The notes beneath the pieces are model-generated. The model made no database searches, had not been told where the DNA came from, and worked only from the letters and a program-made list of their open reading frames with translations. The translations under genes and the position numbers were made by a program. From positions 1 through 64,000 of the forward strand of contig QHVI01000017.1 of assembly GCA_003223515.1 (NCBI GenBank): 64,000 nucleotides of DNA, written 5' to 3'. The DNA is from Candidatus Angelobacter sp. Gp1-AA117 (lineage in GTDB: Bacteria > Acidobacteriota > Terriglobia > Terriglobales > Acidobacteriaceae). This document shows positions 31,619 through 40,700 of the stretch, piece by piece (the stretch's first letter is position 1; every line of letters begins with the position of its first letter).

Positions 31619-32872
31619 ATGCGAACGTTGTTCCCAACCCTGCGCAAGAGCTCCGCATTGGTCCTGGGTTTGCTTTTTACGCTATGTGTCCCCGCCTTTT
31701 CCCAGGTACTGCCCAAATCCGATCCGCACTTATTTGATCAGGTGCCCTTTGATCAATGGATGAACGAAGGACCACGGAACCAGATACCTTTGAAGTACCA
31801 CGTTTATGATGCGCAGCTTTCCATTTACCAGCGGCTGGTGGTCCACATACAGATTCTCGTGGAGGGCAAAGAACTTGCAAAGCGCGGCGAGCAAGGCGAC
31901 CTGCTGGCATTGGTGCAGATCACCGATGGCAGCAACCACATGGCCCACGATGCGCTCAAACTGGAGCTGCCCAAGATTGCACCGCAGCTCAACAAAAAGA
32001 CTGATGTCATGTTTGAGTTCGACGCATTTGTCCTGCCGGGAGCTTATACCCTAACCCTGGCGGTGGATCATACCGGCGCAGGCGAGCATAGCCTCATGCA
32101 GCATCCCATCCAGGTCAATGCGCTTAAGAATGATCCGCTCCCGGAGATGTGGCATGATCTTCCTGCCCTGGAGTTCCTCACTCATATCGAGCCGCCTGAT
32201 CCCGACACATTCTTCCATCCGGAATTGAAGGGCACATTGAACCTTCCGGTAGAAACCCGGCGCCCGGTGAACGTGGAATTGCTTGCAGACGTGACCGCTG
32301 CTGACCTGTTCCGCGGCTCCAGCAGCCGCTACATGCGTTATCTCTATGCGCTCCTGCCCGTGGTGCACACGTTCACGCAGATGAAATTGAAACAAGGCGC
32401 CATGGACTTCTTCACCCTGGATCTCACCCGTCACCGGGTGGTTTTTGAACAGGATGGCTTGACTACGCTGGATTGGGCGAAAATGAAAAAGACCGTATCC
32501 ACCACCGAGCCTGCGGTGATCAGCGTCGGGAATCTGAGCAAGGAACCACCCTCTCCCGATTTCCTGCGTGAAGAGATAGGACGGCTCATTGCTAAGTCCG
32601 TCAATGAAACCCCTCAGGTTTTTATCGTCATCACCAGCCCGTTGTTTCTTCACTCATTTCGTAACCTGAAATCCGACCCACTGCCTGCAACCTGTAACTG
32701 CCGCGTCTTTTATATCGAGTTCGACACATCGCGCCGGGGCGTGCCCTCTGATGCCACTGGCCAGCTTGAGAAAATGCTGAAGCCACTCAAAGTGCAATCT
32801 TTTCGCGCCCACAACGCTGAAGCCGTGCGCCAGGCCCTGGCCAGGATCATCCACGAACTGGAAAGCTACTAA
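31619..32872 (+). CDS. secreted protein of unknown function
   Basis: A 417-residue protein with a signal peptide (MRTLFPTLRKSSALVLGLLF, then TLCVPAFSQ). The ATG at 31619 has only a weak GAGG upstream; the frame opens five codons earlier. The N-terminal half has beta-sandwich-like segments (LVVHIQILVEGKELAKRGEQ, MFEFDAFVLPGAYTLTLAVD) and the C-terminal half looks like an alpha/beta domain (QVFIVITSPLFLHSFRNLKS, CRVFYIEFDTSRRG), loosely like a von Willebrand-type fold without a metal site. Acidobacteria encode many such proteins near VWFA-related genes. Function unknown; no operon signal to the ribosomal genes that follow after 120 bases. Confidence 0.75.
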   Translation: MRTLFPTLRKSSALVLGLLFTLCVPAFSQVLPKSDPHLFDQVPFDQWMNEGPRNQIPLKYHVYDAQLSIYQRLVVHIQILVEGKELAKRGEQGDLLALVQITDGSNHMAHDALKLELPKIAPQLNKKTDVMFEFDAFVLPGAYTLTLAVDHTGAGEHSLMQHPIQVNALKNDPLPEMWHDLPALEFLTHIEPPDPDTFFHPELKGTLNLPVETRRPVNVELLADVTAADLFRGSSSRYMRYLYALLPVVHTFTQMKLKQGAMDFFTLDLTRHRVVFEQDGLTTLDWAKMKKTVSTTEPAVISVGNLSKEPPSPDFLREEIGRLIAKSVNETPQVFIVITSPLFLHSFRNLKSDPLPATCNCRVFYIEFDTSRRGVPSDATGQLEKMLKPLKVQSFRAHNAEAVRQALARIIHELESY

Positions 32873-32992
32873 CATTGTCAAGAGAAACACGGTATCCAGA
32901 GATGAGCAATTTGCCAATTACCCGCAACTTACGCGATAATAACAACTTGCCCGCAATCTGTGGGTTTCACAGGAAAGGAAAACAGAGCACAA

Positions 32993-33250
32993 GTGTTAAT
33001 GATTCGACTGGCGCGCATAGGTGCGCGTAAACAGCCTTATTATCGGGTGGTTGTAATTGACAAGGAGCGCGCCCGCAACGGACGTTCAGTGGAAGTAGTA
33101 GGTTTGTACAATCCGCGCACAAGTCCTGCAACGATTGACCTGAAACGTGACCGTATTGACTATTGGGTTTCCAAGGGCGCACAGCTTTCTGACACTGTCA
33201 GGCGGCTGCTCTCCAAGGCACCAGCAGCCACTGCCGAAACCGCGGCATAA
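32993..33250 (+). CDS. rpsP: 30S ribosomal protein S16
   Basis: An 85-residue S16 protein: MIRLARIGARKQPYYRVVVI, KERARNGRSVEVVGLYNPRT, IDYWVSKGAQLSDTVRRLL. The GTG at 32993 gives the N-terminus [M]LMIRLAR typical of S16; the ATG at 32999 is the alternative. AGGAAAGGA lies ~14-20 bases upstream. First gene of the operon rpsP-khpA-rimM-trmD-rplS, where the order is conserved in many bacteria. Assembles early into the 5' domain of 16S rRNA. Confidence 0.96.
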   Translation: MLMIRLARIGARKQPYYRVVVIDKERARNGRSVEVVGLYNPRTSPATIDLKRDRIDYWVSKGAQLSDTVRRLLSKAPAATAETAA

Positions 33251-33319
33251 TAGCAAGACGTTCATCCCCCTAGCACCTGAAAAAGCAACACCGGCCCCAG
33301 TTACGGCAGGAGGACGGTT

Positions 33320-33571
33320 ATGACAGAACCGAACGGCGACATGCGTTCGCTGGTGGAGCAAATTGCTCATGCACTGGTAGACGCTCCCGATCAAGTTCAG
33401 GTGACCGCTGTGGATGGCGATCAGGCCACCGTGTTGGAACTGCGTGTGGCGCCGACTGATTTGGGGAAAGTCATTGGCAAACAGGGACGGACGGCCAAAT
33501 CGATCCGCACGATCCTGGGCGCGGCCAGCATGAAGCTGAAGAAACGTTACACGCTGGAAATTATTGAGTAA
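33320..33571 (+). CDS. khpA: KH-domain RNA-binding protein KhpA
   Basis: An 83-residue single-KH protein between rpsP and rimM, the standard position of KhpA. The KH signature [18 protein letters not shown] (G-x-x-G loop GKQG) and the preceding [10 protein letters not shown] strand are clear. GGAGGA lies upstream of the ATG. It binds RNA, often with KhpB, and influences translation and cell-division gene expression in other bacteria. Confidence 0.93.
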   Translation: MTEPNGDMRSLVEQIAHALVDAPDQVQVTAVDGDQATVLELRVAPTDLGKVIGKQGRTAKSIRTILGAASMKLKKRYTLEIIE

Positions 33572-33582
33572 TCCGGCTGCAA

Positions 33583-34197
33583 ATGGTTGAGAAAGAGCAC
33601 CAGACAGGTCATGGGAAATCCCCGTCTGGCGCAGGCGCTGCTGCTGAGTTCATCACCATTGCCAAGGTGATCAAGACTCAGGGACGGCTCGGCGAAGTTG
33701 CGGCTACGCTGTTTACTGATTTTCCCGAGCGCTTCGCTGGGCGCAAGCGGCTGCTGCTTCTCGACCAGAAAGACCAGCGCCGCGAGCTGGAACTCGAAGA
33801 TTACTGGTTCCACAAAGGCCACGTGGTGCTCAAGTTCCAGGGCGTGGATTCCATCAGTGATGCGGAAACACTGGTGGGCTGCGAGGTGCAGATTCCCCGC
33901 GTGGAACGCACCGAACTGGAGGCCGGCGAAATTTACGTAAGCGATCTGATCGGCTGTGCTGTCTATGACGCGGGCCGCGAGATCGGGAAGATTCAGAATG
34001 TGCAGTTCGGCGCGGGTGAAGCCCCGCTGCTGGTGATCAGGGGAGAAAAAGAACATCTCGTCCCTTTTGTCACTGAGTACATTGAGAATATTGTGTTCCA
34101 GCAGCAGCGCGTGGAAATGAAGCTTCCCCAAGGCATGCTTGAGCTGGATGCACCGCTGACCGCCGAAGAGAAGCAGCGGCAGAAAAAACCGGATTGA
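33583..34197 (+). CDS. rimM: ribosome maturation factor RimM
   Basis: A 204-residue two-domain protein. The N-terminal domain includes ITIAKVIKTQGRLGEVAATL, followed by LELEDYWFHKGHVVLKFQGV and SDAETLVGCEVQIPR. The C-terminal PRC-barrel includes YVSDLIGCAVYDAGREIGKI, APLLVIRGEKEHLVPFV and ENIVFQQQRVEMKLPQGML. The first ~20 residues are a polar extension. Starts 11 bases after khpA and runs into trmD. Acts in maturation of the 30S head with S19. Confidence 0.95.
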   Translation: MVEKEHQTGHGKSPSGAGAAAEFITIAKVIKTQGRLGEVAATLFTDFPERFAGRKRLLLLDQKDQRRELELEDYWFHKGHVVLKFQGVDSISDAETLVGCEVQIPRVERTELEAGEIYVSDLIGCAVYDAGREIGKIQNVQFGAGEAPLLVIRGEKEHLVPFVTEYIENIVFQQQRVEMKLPQGMLELDAPLTAEEKQRQKKPD

Positions 34198-34205
34198 GTT
34201 CGGTG

Positions 34206-35000
34206 ATGAAGTTTGAAATCGTAACGATTTTCCCGGACTTTTTTCGCGGGCCGCTGGATTACGGCATTGTGCGCAGGGCGCGCGAAGCCGGGCTCATTGA
34301 AATCTTAATTCACGATCTGCGGGTCTTTACCTCAGACAAACACAAGACGGTGGATGACCGTCCGTTTGGCGGAGGCGAAGGTATGGTGCTCAAGCCCGAA
34401 CCGATCTTTGCCTGCGTGGAAAAAATGGGAGTAGCTCCACGGGGCGAGCGGGTGAATGAAAGCGTAGCTCTGCTCTCAGCCCAGGGACGCATGTTTACGC
34501 AAGCTGTGGCCCAGGAACTTGCCCGTATGCAGCGTGTGGTACTGCTCTGCGGACGCTATGAAGGCGTGGACGAGCGTGTAGCCGATGGGTTGGCCGACCG
34601 GGAAATCTCCATCGGAGATTACATCCTGAGCGGCGGCGAACTAGGCGCAGCCATCATCCTGGATACGGTAACGCGGCTCATCCCCGGTGCGCTGGGCAAT
34701 GAAGCTTCAGCGCAGCAGGAAAGCTTTACGGCTGCTACCAAGACAGGAACAGACGGGCCGGACAGCACCTGTGTTTCCGGCGGACTGCTCGATTATCCGC
34801 ACTATACGCGTCCGGCGGATTTCCGTGGCATGGCGGTTCCGGAAGTGCTGGTGGGCGGCAATCATGAGCAGATTCGGAAATGGCGCCGGCGCAAGGCATT
34901 GGAGAAAACGCTGCGCAACCGGCCGGATTTGCTGCAGTCGCAGGAATTGAGTGAAGAAGATAGAAAGTTAATCGCTGAGTTGAAGCGACTTGAAATTTAA
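34206..35000 (+). CDS. trmD: tRNA (guanine-N1)-methyltransferase TrmD
   Basis: A 264-residue SPOUT methyltransferase that makes m1G37 in tRNAs. Seen: MKFEIVTIFPDFFRGPLDYG, VDDRPFGGGEGMVLKPEPIF, LLCGRYEGVDERVADGLADR, EISIGDYILSGGELGAAIIL (the knotted SAM site) and PHYTRPADFRGMAVPEVLVG. The ATG at 34206 begins directly with the conserved N-terminus; nine bases separate it from the rimM stop, and in-frame TTG and GTG codons lie just upstream. Normal length. Confidence 0.96.
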   Translation: MKFEIVTIFPDFFRGPLDYGIVRRAREAGLIEILIHDLRVFTSDKHKTVDDRPFGGGEGMVLKPEPIFACVEKMGVAPRGERVNESVALLSAQGRMFTQAVAQELARMQRVVLLCGRYEGVDERVADGLADREISIGDYILSGGELGAAIILDTVTRLIPGALGNEASAQQESFTAATKTGTDGPDSTCVSGGLLDYPHYTRPADFRGMAVPEVLVGGNHEQIRKWRRRKALEKTLRNRPDLLQSQELSEEDRKLIAELKRLEI

Positions 35001-35091
35001 ATTTTCAAATTTTAAATTTGAAGCAGATTCAACTCTGATCGCACGAAGAACGCCCTCGTGCAAAGAAGAAATTGCTTAAAAGGAAACGACC

Positions 35092-35484
35092 ATGTCTCAG
35101 CATCCCATACTCGAGCGCCTCGCAGCCAAACTGCAGCGCAAAGATATCCCGAATATGAAGCCCGGCGACACCGTTCGCGTTCAGGTCAAGATCAAAGAAG
35201 GCGATAAAGAGCGCGTGCAGGCATTTGAAGGCACCGTAATTGCCCGCCGCAGCGGTCCCCAAGGCAGCTTCACCGTCCGCAAAGTCAGCTTTGGCCAGGG
35301 CGTGGAGCGTATCTTCCCTCTCAATTCCAAAGTCATCGACAAAGTTGAAGTGCTGCGCTCCAACCAGGTGCGCCGCGCCAAGCTGTTTTACCTGCGTGGA
35401 TTGAAAGGCAAGGCTGCCCGCCTCCGCGAAGTGGAGCGCACCCAGCCTGCTGCTCAGACCACAGCCGCCGGCGAGCAGAGCTAA
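35092..35484 (+). CDS. rplS: 50S ribosomal protein L19
   Basis: A 130-residue L19: [92 protein letters not shown] precedes the ATG. The last ~15 residues are a low-complexity Ala/Thr/Gln tail. Last gene of the operon, followed by a strong terminator at 35532-35566. Confidence 0.96.
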   Translation: MSQHPILERLAAKLQRKDIPNMKPGDTVRVQVKIKEGDKERVQAFEGTVIARRSGPQGSFTVRKVSFGQGVERIFPLNSKVIDKVEVLRSNQVRRAKLFYLRGLKGKAARLREVERTQPAAQTTAAGEQS

Positions 35485-35506
35485 GCGAATCAGAAGTTCA
35501 TTGCGT

Positions 35507-35531
35507 AGAGACGTAGCATGGCTACGTCTCT
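35507..35531. repeat. palindrome AGAGACGTAGC / GCTACGTCTCT
   Basis: A perfect 11-bp dyad around ATG, immediately before the L19 terminator. The outer arms (AGAGACG / CGTCTCT) match the palindrome at 4214-4236 while the inner bases differ but still pair, so both may belong to one repeat family. Confidence 0.6.
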
Positions 35532-35566
35532 GAGCCGTTCCATCCGGAACGGCTCACGTTATTTTT
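35532..35566 (+). terminator. rho-independent terminator of the rpsP-rplS operon
   Basis: GAGCCGTTCC (35532-35541) pairs with GGAACGGCTC (35546-35555) around four bases, followed by ACGTTATTTTT. The 19-base tail GCTCACGTTATTTTTACGT is repeated directly at 35576-35594. Confidence 0.85.
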
Positions 35567-35820
35567 ACGTCTTGTGCTCACGTTATTTTTACGTTCCCTG
35601 TATTGTTTGCTGAAGCGATGCACTCCCCTTTTGTCGCCCTGAGCAAGCGCCGTAAGATGTTTCTCTCAATAGTACCTATAGGGCGCAGCGAAGAGCCTGT
35701 CCCTGAGGTGAAGCCGGAAGCCGAAGGAATCTATGCATTTGTTTTCCTTTCTCTGGAATCAGCCTCATCGGCGGCAAATTAATCTTCCACCAAGCGAAAT
35801 TTCAAGCATAATGATTGCAA
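35567..35820. other. intergenic region before rnhB, no gene seen
   Basis: Contains the second copy of the GCTCACGTTATTTTTACGT direct repeat and a stretch (35690-35740) that resembles decayed dispersed repeats (GAAGCCGGAAGCCGAAGGAA). No promoter picked with confidence. Confidence 0.45.
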
Positions 35821-36621
35821 ATGCCCGCTGCCGCTCCCGCAAAAAAGAAAAGAAAGAAGAGGCCGGTCCCGCTCAACCCGGAGTCAGGTCTTCCCTACTC
35901 CAAAGGCACACTCAAGATGCGCCTTCTCAAGCGGCTCAAGTGCACGCTGAAGTTTGAGAAAGAAGCATGGGCCTCAGGCGCAAAGCTGGTGGCCGGGATC
36001 GATGAAGTTGGCCGGGGCTCCCTTTTTGGTCCGGTGGTAGCAGCAGCCGTGATTCTGGAACCGGATTACCGCATTCGCGGCCTCCGCGACTCCAAGTTGC
36101 TCGACCAAAAGACCCGCGAGAAACTCGCGGAGCGCATCAAGGAACACGCCATCGCGTACGCCGTTGCCGCCGTGGACGTAGCCCGCATCGATCAGATCAA
36201 CATCTATCACGCTTCGTTGCTGGCCATGCGTGAAGCTGTCGCCCAGCTCGATCCCGTACCCGATCACCTGCTGCTCGATGCGGTTCGCATTCACTGGGAC
36301 TGCCCGCAAACCAAGATCATCCACGGCGACGCGCTTTCCTGCTCCATCGCCGCCGCCTCGATCGTTGCTAAAGTTGCTCGCGACGCCATGATCCGCCAGT
36401 GGGACCCGGTCTATCCACAATATGATCTGGCCTCCAATAAAGGCTATCGTTCCCCCAAACATTTGGCCGCCTTGCTTGAACACGGCCCCACGCCGTTGCA
36501 TCGCCAGTCCTTCGCTCCCGTTTGGATGTCCACCGTACCCCAAGAACAGTTTGCCTTCATGCTGGAAGAAGAAGAAGAAGAAGAAACAGAACTGACCGGC
36601 ACCACGAATAACACCTTTTGA
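35821..36621 (+). CDS. rnhB: ribonuclease HII
   Basis: A 266-residue RNase HII that cleaves RNA of RNA-DNA hybrids and at single ribonucleotides. Catalytic motif VAGIDEVGRGSLFGPVVAAA holds the first Asp-Glu pair; LRDSKLLDQKTREKLAERI, DHLLLDAVRI (third acidic residue) and GDALSCSIAAASIVAKVARD (fourth Asp region) follow. The ~55-residue N-terminal extension is very basic (AKKKRKKRP), and the C-terminus ends with a run of seven glutamates before TELTGTTNNTF; neither is part of the core enzyme. The ATG at 35821 is chosen over a TTG two codons upstream. Confidence 0.95.
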   Translation: MPAAAPAKKKRKKRPVPLNPESGLPYSKGTLKMRLLKRLKCTLKFEKEAWASGAKLVAGIDEVGRGSLFGPVVAAAVILEPDYRIRGLRDSKLLDQKTREKLAERIKEHAIAYAVAAVDVARIDQINIYHASLLAMREAVAQLDPVPDHLLLDAVRIHWDCPQTKIIHGDALSCSIAAASIVAKVARDAMIRQWDPVYPQYDLASNKGYRSPKHLAALLEHGPTPLHRQSFAPVWMSTVPQEQFAFMLEEEEEEETELTGTTNNTF

Positions 36622-36966
36622 AGCATTTTTCTGCGGCCTTTGCTCCTTTCGCACTGCTAACTAAGAGCTTTTAAATCGAGCTTTTTTCGCGCAAATTTTT
36701 TAGTTGGTCTTGCCGCCGGGTTTTCAAATTATGGCAATTACAAATTGTGGCAATTTTGGCAATTCTGCGGGGCTATGTCATTGGTTCTTACATCCTTTTT
36801 ACACGCCCTTCTACAATTCTTTACCGGGAACTCTGAACGTGGCTCTTATACTAAAGTGCCAGGATTTGCAGTCCCGCAACTCACCTTTTTCTGTGGTGTT
36901 CGTCTTAGAGACAAACCTGCTGGCGACTGGCAAAGTCTGGCAAGCCTCCTTGCAAAGGATTCCGAC
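36622..36966. other. intergenic region with GGCAATT tandem words
   Basis: About 345 bases with no supported gene. 36731-36765 contains three GGCAATT words in tandem (ATGGCAATTACAAATTG, TGGCAATTTTGGCAATTCTG). A long in-frame extension of the next gene crosses this region but lacks a ribosome-binding site. Confidence 0.45.
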
Positions 36967-37692
36967 ATGAAAAAATTAGTTTTGATATCAGTATTGACAT
37001 GCCTGAGCCTTGTCTCAGCGCTTGCGCAGGACGGTCCGCAACGCCGGGAAGGAACGCCTCCAGGCGACATGGTCGTGGGAAAAGTCACTGCCGTCAATGG
37101 TGACTCCATCACGATTGCTCCGCTTGCAGGTGGAAACCCGGTCACGGTTAAAGTAAGCGATAACACCCGCGTCTCGAAAGAGCGCCAGCCCGCCAGGATC
37201 AGTGACATCAAAACCGACGAAACCGTATTTGCCCGGGGCACGCTGAACGGCAATTCGCTCGACGCCCGAATGGTTGCCGTAGTGAATCCGGAGATGGTTC
37301 AGCGCCTTCAGCAGGGCGGTGGAATGGGCATGGGCGGCGGAAATGGAATGGCGTTCAACCGTGAAGACCTGGGCAAGAAATTCATCATGGGCGAAGTGAA
37401 GGCCATCAACGAAACCAAGCTGACCATTGCCCGTCCCGACAACCAGACCCAGGACATTGAGGTTGATGAAAACACCTCGTTCAAGCGTGGCAATGAAAGC
37501 ATCACGCTGGCAGATATCAAGGTAGGGGATCGCGTCGGTGGCCCCGGTGAATTGAAAAACGGTGTATTTGTTCCCAAAGAGCTGCGCGTTGGCCGTCCGG
37601 GTATGGGCATGGGTGCTGGTCGCGGCGAAGGCGCTGGCCAGGGGCACCAGAAAAAACCGGATGCCGATAAGCCGGCGCCGCCGAAGAATTAA
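36967..37692 (+). CDS. exported protein with two DUF5666 repeats
   Basis: A 241-residue protein. The start at 36967 follows AAGGATT and opens a signal peptide (MKKLVLISVLTCLSLVSALA). Two ~80-residue OB-like repeats follow: GKVTAVNGDSITIAPLAGGN with VKVSDNTRVSKERQPARISD, and GEVKAINETKLTIARPDNQT with VDENTSFKRGNESITLADIK. The segment between is rich in Gly/Met (GGGMGMGGGNGM) and the C-terminus is Gly/Lys/Pro-rich. It ends 14 bases before the Oar-like receptor gene, so the two are likely co-transcribed. DUF5666 proteins are exported and of unknown role. Confidence 0.85.
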   Translation: MKKLVLISVLTCLSLVSALAQDGPQRREGTPPGDMVVGKVTAVNGDSITIAPLAGGNPVTVKVSDNTRVSKERQPARISDIKTDETVFARGTLNGNSLDARMVAVVNPEMVQRLQQGGGMGMGGGNGMAFNREDLGKKFIMGEVKAINETKLTIARPDNQTQDIEVDENTSFKRGNESITLADIKVGDRVGGPGELKNGVFVPKELRVGRPGMGMGAGRGEGAGQGHQKKPDADKPAPPKN

Positions 37693-37706
37693 CTCAAGGA
37701 GAAGGA

Positions 37707-40700
37707 ATGCGCGGCTTCAGTACGCGGCTTGTTTGTACACTCTGGCTGTCCCTATCAGGCATTATTGTTGGCCAGGAAGCTACTCCTGCGCCTTCCCCTT
37801 CTGTTTCCGCCTCCCCGGCCACGGCTCCGTTTGGCATCATCACCGGAACTGTAAAGTCAGGGAATCTGCCGCTGCCGGGCGTAACGGTCACTGCGTCGAA
37901 TACGCTCACCGGCAAAAAGTACGTCACCTCCACTGAGGTGGATGGCAGCTTCAAACTGGAAGTGGGCGCAAAAGGCCGCTACGTGGTGCGTGCCGAGTTT
38001 TCTGCCTTTGCGCCGGTCACACAGGAAATCCTGATCAATGCGGATAACCGCACCGGCCAAGCTGATCTTTCGATGACCTTGATGTCGCGGGCGCAGCGGG
38101 CCGAACAACAGCAGCAACAACAGGCGCAGCAGGCTGCCGGACGCATGGCAGGATTGCAGCAGTTGGCGCTCTCCGGCGTGGCCGGTGCAGGTGGCGCAAG
38201 CACTGCCGGCCCCGCGGTAGACACCAACTCGCTCGCCAATTCTGGCCTTCCCAATGCCGGACTGGCAGCCGAAGGCGGCAACGAATCAGTAGCTGTATCC
38301 GGCGCTATGGGCCGCAATGATCAGCCCAGCTTCGATCCCGGCGAAATGCAGGACCGCATGGCGGAAATCCGTGACCAGATGGCCCGCGGCGGAGGCAATG
38401 GCGGCAATACCATTTCCTTTGGTGGCGGAGGATTCGGCGGTGGCGGCTTTGGAGGTGGAGGAGCATTCGGTGGAGGCGGAGCGGGTGGCCCCATGGTCTT
38501 CATCATGGGTGGCCCTGGCGGCCCAGGTGGAGGAGGTCGTGGAGCACGCAACTTCAACATCAACCGGCCTCATGGATCCATCTTCTATAACTACGGCGGC
38601 TCGGCGCTTGATGCAGCGCCTTACTCTCTGAATGGCGTTCCCAGTGATAAAGCCGACTACAGCCAGAATCGCTTCGGCATTACCATGGGCGGCCCGCTCA
38701 ACATTCCTCATATTTACAAAGGCGGAACCAAGACATTCTTGTTCGGCAGCTACATCGGCACCCGCGGCAACAATCCCTACGATGTTTTCTCCACCGTGCC
38801 CACCAATGCTGAACGGGCTGGAAATTTCTCTGACTCCTCCGTGCAACTGAAAGACCCCACCACCGGGCTGCCGTTGGCGAATAACACCATCACCAGTATC
38901 AATCCTGTGGCGGCGCAGCTATTGCAGTTCATTCCTGCTCCGAATCTGCCCGGAACCAGCCGCAATTTTCATTTCGTATCGGCCAGCCAGAGCAACACCG
39001 ATACCATGTTTCTCCGCTTCAATCACTCCTTTGGCGCAGACCAGGGCATGATGGGAATGTTCGGCGCGGGCGGTGCGCGGCGGCAACAGCGCCAGCAGCA
39101 GAGACAAGAACAGCAGCAGGCTGGCGACCAGAAGAAAACCCCGTCCAAGTGGTCCCAGAGCATCAATGGCGGCTTCAGCTACAACAATATCCGCACCCAA
39201 CTGCTGAATCCCTTCCCTGCTCTCGGCGGCAATCTTTCCACGAACAACCTGAATGCCAACTTTGGTCACAACGCGGTGCGCGGGCTCTTCATCAACAACC
39301 TACGCTTCAATTACAACCACGCCCAGACCGCCATCGCGAACCACTTCACCAATGTAAACAACATTCAGGGCCAGTTGGGAATCAACGGTGTCTCCACCAA
39401 TCCTTCAGATTTCGGCCTGCCCACGCTCGTTTTTGCTCCGCAGTTCAGCAGCCTCTCGGATGCTCCGGCACAGTTCCGCACCAACCAGAATTTCACCATA
39501 AATGATTCCATGAGCCTCACCCACGGCAAACATGGCTGGACCTGGGGCGGTGACTTCCGCCACCAATTGCTGGACGTGAGCAACGCCAGCAATGCCCGCG
39601 GCACCTTCAATTTCAACGGCAGCGCCTCCGGATTGCCCTTTGCGGATTTCCTGTTTGGCTTCCCCCGTCAGACCTCTATTCAGTTCGGCGCAGAGAATTA
39701 CCACTTCCACGCCAATTCCTTCAATCTTTTCATCCAGGACAACTGGCGCGCGGGCAAGAACCTTACCCTCAATCTGGGCCTGCGCTACGAGTACACGCCA
39801 CCGTTTACTGAAGCCAATAACCGGATCGTTAACCTTGATGTAGCTCCCGGATTTGCCGCTGTGGCTCCCGTATTGCCGGACCAGAGAGGCTCGCTCACCG
39901 GCCTCCGATATCCGGATACGCTGGTGAAGCCCGACCGCAATAACTTTGCGCCGCGTTTGGGCATTGCCTGGAAGCCGCTCTCCAAGACCGTAGTGCGTGC
40001 TGGATACGGCATCAACTACAACCTGGGACAATACACGCAGTTAGTCACGCAGCTTGCCTTTCAGCCTCCCTTCGCCGTGACGCAAACTGTGATCGCGCCG
40101 GCTCCGACCTCACTCACCCTGCAAAATCCCTTTGCCGCAGCCACGCCGGGCGCCACCACCAACAATTACGCCGTTGATCCCAGCTATGTTCTGGCTTACG
40201 TACAGACGTGGAATCTGAACGTTCAGCAGGAAGTGAAAGGTGATGTGACCATCAACATCGGCTACACCGGATCTAAGGGAACGCACCTGGATATCGTGCG
40301 CGCTCCCGTTCTCGACAATGCGGCGCTGCTGGCGGGAGCACAGGCTTTTCAGTTTGAGTCCTCCAACGGATCTTCCATCCTGCATGCGGGAAGCCTGCGC
40401 GTGCGCAAGCGTATGCGTCACGGCCTCTCGCTGGGCGGTACGTACACTTATTCCAGGTCCATTGACAATGCGTCTTCGATTGGCGGTGGCGCGGTCGTCG
40501 TGGCGCAAAACGATCTTGATCTGGCTGCCGAGCGCGGTCTTTCGAGCTTTGACCAGCGGCACCGCTTCACCGCTGACTACTACTATGATCTGCCCTTCGG
40601 CAAAGAGCGCAAATGGCTGAACAATGGAAGCTGGGCCACGAAACTCCTCGGCGGCTATTACTTCAGCGGAAATCTGACCATAGCTTCAGGCTTCCCATTT

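Noticed and set aside
33547-34131. 194-codon frame antisense to rimM
   Set aside because: rimM is unmistakable on the other strand and the antisense frame has no family resemblance.
36745-36966. 74-codon N-terminal extension of the DUF5666 protein
   Set aside because: It covers the GGCAATT tandem words, has no ribosome-binding site, and would bury the clear signal peptide that begins at 36967.
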